DNA from: Acestrorhynchus altus | Taxonomy: Eukaryota > Chordata > Actinopteri > Characiformes > Acestrorhynchidae | Direction of reading: 5' to 3' | Length of the DNA stretch: 64,000 nt | Assembly: GCA_034509495.1 (NCBI GenBank) | Contig: CM067509.1 | Coordinates: forward strand, 7,035,288 to 7,099,287 | Shown here: positions 46,800 through 58,760 of the stretch, in pieces | How positions within the stretch are numbered: position 1 is the first letter of the stretch | Layout of the letters: each line of letters opens with the position of its first letter | Notes under the pieces: generated by a model | Told to the model about the DNA's origin: nothing | Databases searched by the model: none | The model's input: the letters and a program-made list of their open reading frames with translations, nothing else | Program-made: the position numbers and the translations under genes

Positions 46800-47045
46800 G
46801 TTAAATGGACGAGATCGCTTCTGACAGTGCAGGACGGTATAATCCACAGTACGGCTCTTTATCTGCTCATATCGTGCTCTGGGATCAGCAGAGGAGCCGT
46901 CTAATTGCATTTGACGTGGCCTGCTGCTCGTGCTCGGATGACCTCCCCCTGACGCTGGCTCTCCTCGGCGGGGCAGATAATGAGAACGGCTGGCTCGCCG
47001 TGCCTCGGTCCGATCCCGATGGAGACCGATTTCCCGTCTGAAGAC
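46800..47045. other. unique stretch, possible conserved non-coding element
   Basis: Repeat-free block with balanced composition, containing gtctaattgcatttgac and ctctttatctgctc (GATA- and POU-like cores). A frame is open for 78 codons, but it resembles no protein. One of the better enhancer candidates in sh3rf3 intron 1 by appearance alone. Confidence 0.25.
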
Positions 47046-47388
47046 GTTGTTTATGGCCCCGTTTGTGGTGGAGAGGTTCATGATGAATGTCATCGCAGGT
47101 TACTGTTCTACGACTGCGAGAAGCTGTGAGGAGGCGTTTATGAGCGAGAGCGCGAGAGCAGAGACGCTTTCTCTACTGCTGGAAGATCAGTGCAGAACTG
47201 AAGGGCCGGAAGGAGGCCTGCTTACACGATTGCACTCAAGGGAATACACTCACACACTGCTCACTGACTCTCACTGTATCTCTGCTTTATGAACTACAAC
47301 TGCTCATCACTGGTGACACTGTGACTGCAGAGTTTTACAGCTACAGCAAACCATTTTAAACTAAACTATTCAAGCCATATTGACCCCT

Positions 47389-47595
47389 ACAGTCTGTCAG
47401 AATGAGCGTGTGGATCATATGAACATTATAGAGCGTTATAGAGCGCCCCCTACACTTCCTGTAGTGTATTACAGTCTGTCAGAACGAGCGTGTGGATCAT
47501 ATGAACATTATAGAGTGTTATAGAGCGCCCCCTACACTTCCTGTAGTGTATTACAGTCTGTCAGAATGAGCGTGTGGATCATATGAACATTATAT
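47389..47595. repeat. 82-bp tandem repeat, 2.5 copies
   Basis: Copies start at 47389, 47471 and 47553 and begin acagtctgtcagaatgagcg. Each contains tagagcgccccctacacttc. The first two differ at about three positions. A diverged inverted relic of the unit junction lies at about 52262-52308. Confidence 0.95.
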
Positions 47596-49831
47596 AGCTG
47601 TATATTTTCTTTACTGGAAAATTGGAAATCACATAATGTCAATTTTAGATGGTGCTTTTTGTGTTTGAGAATTGTAACACCTCTAAAGAATGTAAGATAC
47701 ACTAAAGTACTTTTTCCTGTGTCATTTAGATTCTTAAAAGGATTTTACATTATTAATCACCAAATTTATTGATGGATTATATTGATAATAACATTGCAGT
47801 TATATAATGAGCTCTGATTTTATTCTGCCATACTCATATTCACCTCATAGTGGTTTGTTTATAATTAACAGTCTGTCAATAATCTAATCAATAATTGTTC
47901 ACTTTTTCATGGTTGACGGTGTGTAGCTGCTTGGTATTGTGCCTGAAGGTTAGTAGGGGTCAAGGATGCCCGAACTTGGTCTGGAATTTTTGACAGGCAG
48001 TGGTCAGATCTCACTGCGGTCATCCATAATCGCACTCGGAGCGTGGAGGCTGAGGTCACATACCGCGGCCCTCCTGAAACAAGACGAAGCGTTTCCTTTC
48101 CTGTAGCCTGCGATGCTAATAGACTCGTTCTGTCCAGCCGTCCAGAATGCTGCGGTTATTTATGCAGCTGGACAGAACTGTCCACCTGTCAGCGTACACT
48201 CTCACGCTCTGCACACACACAGTTCACACCGACAGGGTTCAGAGATCCTGGACTAAACCTGTATAGAGGCTTCACTAAACCTGGTACCATCATCCCGTTT
48301 CAGCTTCCATTGGTCATCAATGATTTGACTGCAGTTCTCGTTTTATTCTGCTGTTGAGCGATGTTCTGCTGTAATTTACAGCCACAAGTCAGTTTAATTC
48401 TCATTAATGTTACTGTTGGTTTGAACCAGCTTAGTAACAGTGTTATTGCCACGGAAACAGCAACGGTCCGTCCTGTGAGCGGGATAGTGCTCCTCATACG
48501 GCTGACGTTTTGTTCCCGCTCCTCTCCGTTATCCGTCTCCAGGTGCATTACCATGATAAAGCATTCCGGCCCGCGGCTTTTCCTGCCGGCCTGCTGAACG
48601 GGCCTTTCCTCTCCGACTCAGATTAACCTTTAAACCTCTCCTTTTGATGAGCAGCAAAAGAGCTGGGTTTTACAGACCTGCTCCGTAGCACTGGTCCCTC
48701 GCTTTAAAACTGCATTTCCCCGTAAATCACCTCTTAACTGGAGATTTTACAGGGGAACCTCACCAGCTTTTCAAAATTCTCTGCGTGATTGGCTGGTTAA
48801 GTCACTCACAGTGGGTTCGGTCTTAACCTTAAATTCATGCCATTTATATCAGTTGTAAATTGTGATCTATGTGTTTGTAGTTGGAGGCTCAGCTAAAATC
48901 AGCTGCCCTGAGGGCAGCATGTGGTCCACATGGGCTACATGGTTCAGGATCTCGGCTGGAGAATGTGTTAAACAGTAAATATTTAATGGAAATGGTGCTT
49001 CAGTATAGCTTTGAGAGGATTTCTGACCCAAACAGGTTTGTAAAATCATCTCTCAATAAAATGGAATTATTGTTTAGTTTAAAAAAATATGAGAAAAATA
49101 TTAGTCCTCACAAAAAAACACACGACTATGAATGATTTTTAGGGGGAAATAATCTGTTTATCTACATAATATGTATCTATATTAAATGTATACATTTATG
49201 TAATAATTCTGACAGATGATCAAGTTAAGTTATATGATAGATGTATTTCTTTGTTTTTATACATAAATATCTGCTGCCCTAAAGGCAGTGTGTGGAAAAT
49301 ATATAATTCAGATGTTATCAAATATATTTGTGATGATGGAGGGATGCATGCAGGGTCCTGTGTGGCTAAAGGTCGTTGTCTAAACTGGTTTCAGTTTAAA
49401 AAAACATTGTCTTAAAAATCTGACCTCAGACTGTCCAGCCTGAGCCTGAGCTCTGCATCGTACGGGCTTTTGTGCCACCTGACCATCAGCGTTCCTCTCT
49501 GCAGGTTCGTCCTGTGGACAGGTGGGGTGGGCAGTGGACCGTGTGGTCCACACAGCGGTCATTAAAAGCTGTCTCGTGCACAGGCTTTCCACTCAGCCCT
49601 GCTGAGACTCATTACTCTGCTCTCGCTCACTCACTCCAGCCGCAGTGCCGTGTCCAGGCCGAGCGCCCACAGGCCAGACAGACGGAAGTGGAGGCTTTTC
49701 TCGTTGGCTGCTCTGAGGGCCTGCGGTCGGGTTCCCAGCGCTAGCGTGGTTTCCGCTAGACGGACACGTACAGCACACGCTCTCAGCAGAAGAGTTAAAG
49801 GAACAGCTCAGGAAAATCGCTTATTATAGCT

Positions 49832-50228
49832 CATGTCCAAATATTTATGGACAGCCCTTCAAATGAACAGGTTCTGCTACTTTAAGCTGGACCCATTGCT
49901 GACACAGATGTGCAAATGCACACACAGCTAAGAGAAGTACTGCCAATAGAACAGGACTCTCTGGAGCAGATAAACAAACAGGACTCTGTTGTCTCCATGT
50001 CTGATAGCAGGTGGACCCCCAGCATTGAGCTGCGGAGCAGTGGAACCGTGTTCTCTGGAATGATGGAGCTCCATACAGAACTTCTGGGATGTTCTGTTGG
50101 CAGTACTTCTCTACAGGGACTGGACAAGCTGTGTGTGCATTTGCACATCTGTGCCAGCAATGGCTGCAGCTTAAAGTAGCTGAATGTGTTCATTAGAAGG
50201 GGTGTCCATAAGTATTTGGACATGTAGT
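49832..50228. mobile_element. fold-back family A, complete copy
   Basis: The best-preserved member. Both ends carry the sequence catgtccaaatatttatgga / tccataagtatttggacatg as terminal inverted repeats. The next segments are also inverted copies of each other: acccattgctgacacagatg, then tgcaaatgcacacacagct, on the left, and agctgtgtgtgcatttgcac, then atctgtgccagcaatgg, on the right. The same applies to gagaagtactgccaatagaac and gttctgttggcagtacttct. The whole 397-bp unit can therefore fold into one long hairpin. It codes for nothing. Superfamily and target-site duplication are undetermined. Confidence 0.85.
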
Positions 50229-50594
50229 GTGTATGAAGTGTCCTCGTCTCGTTTGAGGACTGAGACACAGTCTGAGAGGCTTCCTGGCCTAAAAATAGGT
50301 GTTTAGTCTGCCCACTGGTGTTCGGAGGCCGGAGTCAGCTGGGTCTCGTAGAAGATTACAGACACAAAGGAAATGAAAGGCCTCGCTCGGACATTCCTGC
50401 TGCTGGTGATTCACAAAAAAAACTTGTTTTTGTTTTTTCCCGCCCCACTACATCTAACGACGCTAAGTGGTCTGGAATTATGGGATACCTCAGCCGCTCA
50501 CATGACATTACCGGCAGCAGCAGCGCTGTTAGTGTAATCCAACCCTGTAATTAGGAGCCGAGAACTCGGTGTGTGAACACACTGCATTACTGTA

Positions 50595-50596
<2 letters not shown>

Positions 50597-50645
<49 letters not shown>

Positions 50646-50747
50646 GCACACACACACACTACACACATACATACATGCACTCAAACACATACACTACACA
50701 CACACTACACACACATATACACACATACACGCAGTCACACACATACA

Positions 50748-50805
<58 letters not shown>
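50597..50805. repeat. (CT)n/(CA)n compound tract with ACAT-rich centre
   Basis: ct and ca units at 50597-50660, then repeated cactacacacatacac-type phrases, then pure (CA)n at 50750-50805. Confidence 0.96.
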
Positions 50806-50808
<3 letters not shown>

Positions 50809-51082
50809 GGACTACAAGAACTACTTAGTCTGACTTTCTAAAGACTTCATGCAGCATAACAGGGATGCTGTTTAATACCGTTGTCATGGCAACCCGTTTA
50901 TGATGCTTGGGAGTGCTGTAGTAGCAAGCGCTGTTCCCGAAACTCCAGCTGTTCGATGTGAGCGATGTCATCGCACAGCTGAGCCAGAGAGAAGGGACTT
51001 TCTGAAGGGGAACTCCATCCAATACTCAGAATTCCCTGCATAAATACACAGTTCAGATATGAACAGTGATTCAGACTGGGTT

Positions 51083-51490
51083 TCATGGGTTTGATGGGTC
51101 TGGTGGGTTTGATGGGTCTGGTGGGTTTGGTGGGTCTGGTGGGTTTGATGGATCTGGTGGGTTTGATGGGTCTAGTGGGTTTAATGGGTCTGGTGGGTTT
51201 GGTGGGTCTGGTGGGTTTGATGGGTCTGGTGGGTTTGATGGATCTGGTGGGTTTGGTGGGTCTAGTGGGTTTGATGGATCTGGTGGGTTTGATGGGTCTA
51301 GTGGGTTTAATGGGTCTGGTGGGTTTGGTGGGTCTGGTGGGTTTGGTGGGTCTGGTTGGTTTGATGGGTCTGGTGGGTTTGATGGGTCCTGTTGGTTTGA
51401 TGGGTCTGGTGGGTTTGATGGGTCCTGTTGGTTTGATGGGTCTGGTGGGTTTGGTGGGTTTAATGGGTCTGGTGGGTTTGGTGGGTCCTA
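51083..51490. repeat. 18-bp G-rich minisatellite, about 22 copies
   Basis: Units of gggtctggtgggtttgat with variants (gga, cta, ggt, aat). Two GGG triplets per unit are separated by six bases. The 18-bp length keeps several frames open as Gly/Phe/Ser-rich or Met/Gly/Leu/Val-rich nonsense. Confidence 0.97.
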
Positions 51491-52469
51491 TTGGATACCG
51501 ATAAATTCATAGTGGATGCTGACACTGTAATGTGTGGGACAGTGTGTTGTTATCTCACTAAAGGTTTTGACCTAAACATCTCACTGTTCCGGCTGCATCA
51601 GAGTTTCCTGCAGCTGCAGGGTCGCTGTTTCTTACAGTTGCTAAACAGCTCTGCAGCTGGCGATGTTCAGAGCCCCCGAGGACGTCGCGTCACGGCTCAT
51701 TGGTCGATCGCTGTGGAGTGACGGCTCCTGAGCAGATCGGTGCACACTATCCCCACGGTTACGCTGGGAGGCGAGGTGAAGAATACGACTTTTTTGGGTA
51801 GTGTTTTGGGAAACGTTCCGAGCTGCTGGGTGTTTCATAATGGAATGAATAATTCCTGAAACGTGTCAGCAGAACCTGCAGCCTGTCGTTTCTCTGTCCA
51901 CAGATTTGCTCTTTCAGTTGCTACATTTCTCTGCCTTTATTTCGCTTTCTGTCCTTCCAGGCAGCCGTCTGCTGATTTATAATCACTGTGATGAAGAACT
52001 ACAATCCCTTATTCGCTATTACACCTGTCGCAACATTACAGCGAGGCCCTGTGGCTCGTAAACAAACAGCCTGCACAGGGTGTCTGGAGATGGAGGAACT
52101 GGAGCTGACTAGTGTACTGACCGCTGAGGTTCTCTAGAGAAGAGCTGCTCGTAATGGGACCCTTTGGGTGAAAAATTACATCAGTATCTCATCAGGACGT
52201 GAATAATCAACAAATACACTGATAAACATTATGCTACAATGACCTTTATCAATGTTCTTTACTGTCCATACGGTCCACACACTCATTCTGACGACAGGAA
52301 GTGCAGGGATGTGAGACACCAAATTCCAAAACTGCCTCCTGACTCTTTATTCTTCACTTAAGTCCATGAAGGTGGAACCTAAAGAACACGAGATCTTGGT
52401 TTCATTACTGTAGTTCGTTTTCTGAGACATCTGTAGATCTGATATCTGGGGCTGGGAACTAGTTTCTTA

Positions 52470-52665
52470 TCTGCTCCCGTGTGGGATGTTGGGTTGAGAT
52501 GGGGTGGTGATCATTTCCACATCCTGACCTTTCTAATACTCCTCACTTAATGCAATCAAATCCTCACAACAATGTTCCAGAATCTAGCAGACATTACAGA
52601 TGGTTACTCCAACAAAAGCAGGAGAAACTCTTTTGAATACCCTTGTTTGAGCAGGTGCTCCAGCA
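52470..52665. mobile_element. fold-back family A, partial copy
   Basis: Has ttgagatggggtggtgatca, then cacatcctgacct, gcaatcaaatcctcacaac, ccaacaaaagcaggagaaac and atacccttg. Confidence 0.75.
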
Positions 52666-53389
52666 CAGTACCTTTGCCTTCAGGGTGGGAGTTTGCACGA
52701 GGTTCCACTTCTTGTTATGAGCTGAAAGTTGAAGGTTCTGTTGTTTTTGGTTCTCCTTTTAGATCAGGCTGAAGGAAGCCTGACTGGCTGCGATGGTAAA
52801 TCTCTGTAACTGACGAGTGGGAAATAGTGAAGGCTGCTGGTTGTCCTTGAACCTTGAAGACTCTGGGGATGTACGAGTGCTTAGCACCGAATTCCAACAC
52901 GCTCCCCTCAGTCGGAACCGTGCTGTTGTGTGTGTGGTCAGAACCTGATTTTCTACAGTCAGTAAATATTTGCATTATTCACGGTGTAAGACGGTCAGTG
53001 TCAGCAGCACCTGCTTCAGCCCTGCCGATCGTTTTATCACCACAGACCCCGCCTGCAGAGCCCGACCCTGGGAATCGCTCGCTGCTCCTCACTGTGCTGG
53101 GTTACATTCAGCACATCGTCCCTCAAGCCCTCAAACATTCCACGGCTCCTGCGGGACGGCTTGCTCTCCAGCCAGCAGCCCTCGAAACCCAAACACAGCG
53201 GTTATAATCCGAGACCCCGACCTCCAGTCCATTCAGAAGGATTTAGAACGTCCTCAGGCAGCAGAAGGTCAGATAAATAAGGATGTGAGCATTATAATGA
53301 GGCTCATCCAGTTTCTGTAGAGCCCTGCAAAGAAAAGGCCAGCTTTAACAAAGTGGTTGTTTAAATTACAGAATGTTGAAATGTTCTGT

Positions 53390-53800
53390 TTGGAGCCAAA
53401 AATAGTTCTTTAAAGAGCTGTACATTTTTTTGTAAAAACGGTTCTTTAAAGAACCTTCCATTATAAGGTTACTAAAGTGGAAGAGGTTCTTTAAAGAGCC
53501 ATCAGTTAGAAAGTTCTTTATGGGAAAGAACTAGTGTTTTTATAGAAAGTCATCCATTAGAACATTATTTAGAGAACCAAAAGTAACTTAAAACCTTCTG
53601 TAGAGGTTTTAAAAATATCATTTGAAAGCTTCTTTACAGACCCTAAAGAGGTTCTTTAATTAGCAATCCACTAAAAAATTGAGTTTTTTTTTTAACCATG
53701 GTTCTTCAATAAGCTGTTATGGAACCAAAAAGTGGTTCTTTAGGAATTGTCCATAAAGACATTCTTCAGAACTCAAAAGGAATCATCTCTTAAGATCTCC
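53390..53800. repeat. degenerate repeat of ggttcttta..agaacc palindromes
   Basis: About eight imperfect repetitions of a 40-60 bp unit containing gttctttaaagagcc or similar. The perfect 16-bp palindrome ggttctttaaagaacc is at 53441-53456. Related phrases recur at 43960-44050 and 54780-55160. Confidence 0.7.
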
Positions 53801-55259
53801 TTTAAAAGCTGCAGATGATCAGAGTGTGTTTGGAGAGTAAGACCTCAGCAGTGCGGTGCTGATCCAGCTGGAACGTACGATAAACAATACTAGTGTGAGG
53901 AACATCCAGGCGTGTCACAGCAGTGGCTGAAGGGTGCGTGTGAAAATCAATACGAAGCAGATGCATTCCCTTTTAAAGCTTCTGTTCAGGTCATAAAGAC
54001 GTCCCGGCGGGACGGAGGGCAGTGAGGCTCTCTGTTCTTCTGTAGCACCAAATGAAGGATCCAGTGTCCGGTGGTCTGTAGGACGTGCATTATTCCGAAT
54101 TGATGCGTAAATGAATTTACATTCAGACAGAGTTTACCGATAAAGGTACCACGGCTTCGTCCACACGAGTGACGAATATGACGTTTTTGGTTCCGATTTG
54201 GGCCACTTTAATATGTATTTCACATCTGATACAGTGGGATGATGTCTCATTGTGGTGGTGTCTCAGTGGGATGATGTCCTATTGTGTTGGTGGTGTCTCT
54301 TTGGGGGTGATGTCTCATTGTGGGTAATGTCTCCTTGGCTGTGATGTTCCATTGTGGTGGTGTCCCTCTGAGGGTAATGTCTCGTTGGGGGTGATGGCTC
54401 TTGTCTTCATTCATTTTAATACTTTATTCCATTAATCTGAGTAGTGTCTCCTCCAGTGCTTGGACCCCATATCATTGATATAGAACTTTGTGGGATCGTG
54501 ATGGGACATTTTTGTCCACTTTGCCAATCCCAAGCCTCTGGTGGATGAGGGGGATGGTGAGAGAGCCTCACTCCATCTGTTCTTGCAGTCTGGTCCACCG
54601 GGTTCGGCTGCATCCCACAGACCATCTGGACAGGAGGACCCCAGGGAAAGCTGCAGCCTAATGGGGTCTCTGCCCATCCTGCTCGGCGCAGACTCTGACC
54701 CCTGACTTTTTGGAAGCTGCGATGGTGGAACATCTCAGGCGCTTTCCTTTAATGAGACAAGCCTTCAGCTAATGGAAATGGAAGGTTCTTCTTAGCACCT
54801 TTACATTATGATTAGGTACTTTAACCTTTAAATTGGTTCTTGGTCTTTATTGCCCAAAAGCATTGTTCTCTAAAGAACCCCAGAGAACCATGTTTGAAAA
54901 ATAAAGAACATTGTATAGATGTAAAGTACCTTTGCTTCCTGATTTGGATCTACACCAATGTCTTGCTCATTCCTTTAACATTATATGGAGGTTCTTCCTG
55001 TTGGCATCTCATTTATCAGAACATGGTTCCCCACAGAACAGCAGAGAATGTGGAGAATATTGCAAGGACATAAAGAACCTTCATATAATGTAAAATTTCC
55101 ACAGCAATTTAAATAAAGGGGAGGTTCTTTAAACATTTATGCACCTCTGGTTCCATACATCGGTTCTCTGAAGAACTAGTACAGCAGTGGCAGTGTGAGT
55201 GGAATTGAGGGTTCTGTAGATGTTTTGAGAAGCAGAATGTTCCTCGCTTTTCTAATTTT

Positions 55260-55430
55260 GCGCTCCGATGCAGCAGCTCTCATTATTCCGAGGTAAATTG
55301 ACCGGCGGGACTAATTTGAGGAGGCAGTTCAAATGTACACAAATATCTCCCTGCAGAGACGCGCAGTGGAGGGAATGTTTGATCCGCCGTAATCTGGGAA
55401 CGCTGACTAATGGAACTGAAGTTCTGGTTG
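55260..55430. other. unique stretch, possible conserved non-coding element
   Basis: Repeat-free block with ctctcattattccgaggtaa, gggactaatttgagg and gtaatctggg (a bicoid-type taatc core). No protein match. Function unknown. Confidence 0.22.
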
Positions 55431-55563
55431 CAGCCATTTGTTTTTTGTGGTTCCTTCACCCCGCAGTATGAGAACCTGTTGGACTTTTTACGGCTGAACA
55501 TAAAAGTGACATTTCTCCGACTGAGATTTCTCTAAAATGATCTGCAGTTTCTGTTTGAGCATC

Positions 55564-55800
55564 ATTTATGTGTGTGGTGTGTGTGGAGTGTGAGGAGTGA
55601 TGTGTGTGTGGTGGTGTGTGGAGTGATGTTTGTGTGGTGGTGAGTGAAGTGGTGTGTGTGGAGTGATGGGTGTGTGGTGGTGTGTGGAGTGATATGTGTG
55701 TGTGGTGTGTGTGGAGTGGTGTGTGTGTGGTGGTGAGTGAGGTGGTGTGTGTGGAGTAGTGGGTGTTGTGCGTGGTGGTGTGCAGGGTGTTGTGCGTGGT
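55564..55800. repeat. GTGTGTGG-AGTG minisatellite
   Basis: Irregular units of 20-45 bp built from gtgtgtggtggtgtgtgg and agtgatg. Confidence 0.9.
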
Positions 55801-55982
55801 GGTGATTTGTTGTGAGCAGAATGGGACGTGGTGCAGTTTGCTCTCTGTGTTGCTACGGTGATGAATGTCCATTTCCATTGGCAGCGATGTGTGAAGACTC
55901 TCAGCATCTCGTCCTCTACCTCACTGGGGGCGGAGTTAAGAGATGAAGAGAATGAGGGAGACATGCTCATAAGAGAGAAAGT

Positions 55983-55985
<3 letters not shown>

Positions 55986-56023
<38 letters not shown>
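55986..56023. repeat. (GA)n microsatellite
   Basis: About 19 GA units. Confidence 0.96.
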
Positions 56024-56025
<2 letters not shown>

Positions 56026-56194
56026 TTGGGCAGCTGGTCAGTCCTGAAATCTGTCTGTCCTCATTAAAGGCAGCGGTGATCAGCTGGACGAGTGTCTCTG
56101 TCGCAGTGTCTGTTTGCATGACTTCAAACTGGAGTTCAGTAGAAAGTACTTGTGGTTCCTGAAATAGTACGAAAAGCCATTTTGTTAGAAAAGT

Positions 56195-56580
56195 CTTCAC
56201 ACAGCAGTGCTGCTGGAGTGTTTAAACACTGTGTCCACTCACTGTCCACTCTATTAGACACTCCTACCGAGTGTCTCCACCTCGTAGATGTAAAGTCAGA
56301 GACAGAAGCTCATCTGTTTCTGCACATTTTGTGTTGGTCGTCCTCTAGTCCTTCATCAGTGCTCACAGGACGCCGCCCACAGGACGCTGTCGGCTGGACG
56401 TTTCTGGTTGGTGGACTGTTCTCGGTCCAGCAGTGACACTGAGGGGTTTAAACACTCCAGCAGCTCTGCTGTGTCTGATCCAGTGTCCCTGTTTGAGTAA
56501 GCAGAGAAACAGATGAACTACGCGGTGCTCCTGTATGGTGGTTCTAATGTTCTGGCTGATGGGTGTGTATTTTATAGTTC
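56195..56580. mobile_element. fold-back family B copy, central segment inverted
   Basis: The inverted repeats that bound the central segment are well kept: cagcagtgctgctggagtgt, then ttaaac, on the left and gtttaaacactccagcag on the right. The central segment has the same orientation as in 39455-39795 and the opposite of 3302-3800. The right side passes into gttctaatgttctggctgat. Confidence 0.85.
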
Positions 56581-57198
56581 TGTTCAGCCGTTTCTGTGAT
56601 GGACTCGTCCGCGCTGCCTGATGTTGGACGCGTCCGTCTGAAATATGGGAGCAATAAACTCTTTCCTAATGCTTTCCCACAAAGCAGGGAGGAGAAAACA
56701 CACGGCGCACGTACGTGTCGACAGATCCTCCACTGCGTTCCATCTGACCAGCCGGCCTGACGCAGCCTCTCCTGTGGTATGATTGGCGTCTGTGGCCTGG
56801 GTGGTGCAATCCCACCAGCCAATTAGGAGCCGCGTTTGATGTGGCTCTGAAGTAGTCCCTCCCTTCGTGTCCTCTCCGATCCGGCCTTCCAGCCCAATCC
56901 CAGGTGGACAGGAATTCCACTGTTAGGAGCAGTATGACTGTGTCTCCGCCGGTGAAATTATTATATATACACTGCTCTTAAAACGACAATTTATTAATGA
57001 TGCAATTATTCCCGGGACAACATCGTCCAACGATATGATTAAAACAATAATAATAATGTCCTCAGGGCCCCCAGATGGTCCACATTCCCGCTCAGTCTTA
57101 ACTGTCAAAGAGAAGAACGTGGAGCACCTGAGGGCCTCAACACCCATCACATGCAGACTGGAAACCTCCGTCCACAGTCTCTGACAGATTCCGTCCAG

Positions 57199-57282
57199 TG
57201 AGAGAGAGAACGAGAGAGCGAGAGAGGGAGAGAGGGAGAGAGGGAGAGAGGGAGGGAGAGAGGGAGAGAGGGAGGGAGGATA
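57199..57282. repeat. (GA)n/(GGGA)n tract
   Basis: Purine tract of ga and ggga units, about 84 bp. Confidence 0.95.
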
Positions 57283-57822
57283 TCAGAGGAGGTGTATCTG
57301 AAGCAGTGGTGGGATTGTAAACATTTTCTGGGCAGGGTTTGATGTGATGCGATATCCCGCAGAGCTGACTGCCGGACGGAGTGGAGTCCGGCTGTAAAGC
57401 TGATATTCTCCCTGTAACACGGGAAGCGTCCGCTCGGAAGCACGGTTAAAGCATGTGCTGGGAATGCTGGAACCAGTCCATCGCTCACATTCACACACTT
57501 CCCTCCTCCTCACTAATAACCAATCAGCTGAGACGCGCCTGCTGCAGGGAAACCTGCACTAACGAGCTCGGCACTCACTGCACTGACCTTTATCTCCACC
57601 TCACTTTCAGCCCGGAAACGGCGTTTATCACAAACCCACAATACAAACGAATCATTAGAGGAGCGAGATTTAATCATACAGACAAACAACGAACACACTT
57701 AAAAAAACGGAGTAGAAACAGTCGTTAATACAACTGACGAATAATTAGAAACAAAAACAACAATAGATTTGACAAAATAGACACAAATGAATAACAAAAT
57801 AATACAAATATGGTTTGTAAGT

Positions 57823-58760
57823 TGGGTGTTACAGAGTTGGGTGTTACAGAGTTGGGTGTCGCAGAGTTGGGTGTCACAGAGTTGGGTGTTACAGAGTTGG
57901 GTGTCACAGAGTTGGTTGTTACAGAGTTGGGTGTTACAGAGTTGGGTGTCACAGAGTTGGTTGTTACAGAGTTGGGTGTTACAGAGTTGGGTGTCGCAGA
58001 GTTGGGTGTCACAGAGTTGGGTGTCGCAGAGTTGGTTGTTACAGAGTTGGGTGTTACAGAGTTGGGTGTCACAGAGTTGGTTGTTACAGAGTTGGGTGTC
58101 ACAGAGTTGGGTGTCACAGAGTTGGGTGTCGCAGAGTTGGTTGTTACAGAGTTGGGTGTTGCAGAGTTGGGTGTCACAGAGTTGGGTGTTACAGAGTTGG
58201 GTGTCACAGAGTTGGTTGTTACAGAGTTGGGTGTTACAGAGTTGGGTGTTACAGAGTTGGGTGTCACAGAGTTGGGTGTTACAGAGTTGGGTGTTACAGA
58301 GTTGGGTGTCGCAGAGTTTGGTGTTACAGAGTTGGGTGTCGCAGAGTTGGGTGTTACAGAGTTGGGTGTCGCAGAGTTGGGTGTTGCAGAGTTGGGTGTC
58401 ATAGAGTTGGGTGTTACAGAGTTGGGTGTTACAGAGTTGGGTGTTACAGAGTTGGGTGTCGCAGAGTTGGGTGTCACAGAGTTGGGTGTCACAGAGTTGG
58501 GTGTCGCAGAGTTGGGTGTCACAGAGTTGTGTGTCGCAGAGTTGGTTGTCGCAGAGTTGGTTGTCACAGAGTTGGGTGTTACAGAGTTGGGTGTTACAGA
58601 GTTGGGTGTTACAGAATTGGGTGTCACAGAGTTGGGTGTCATAGAGTTGGGTGTTACAGAGTTGGGTGTCGCAGAGTTGGGTGTCACAGAGTTGGGTGTC
58701 GCAGAGTTGGGTGTCACAGAGTTGGGTGTCGCAGAGTTGGGTGTTACAGAGTTGGGTGAT
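57823..58760. repeat. 15-bp minisatellite, about 62 copies
   Basis: Nearly perfect 15-bp units gttgggtgttacaga. Copies vary chiefly at three positions: tta, tca, tcg or ttg in the middle, and ggg or ggt. The exact 15-bp register is kept throughout. Because 15 is a multiple of three and the unit lacks stops, frames of about 350 codons are open on both strands (TPNSV-type and ELGVT-type pentapeptides). These are by-products of the repeat. Confidence 0.98.

Noticed and set aside
51066..51512. Gly/Phe/Ser-rich frame of 148 codons and an overlapping Met/Gly/Leu-rich one.
   Set aside because: By-products of an 18-bp minisatellite in an intron. Two overlapping frames are equally open.
51083..58760. 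Regularly spaced direct repeats that could be mistaken for a CRISPR array.
   Set aside because: The repeats are contiguous without unique spacers, and the DNA is vertebrate.
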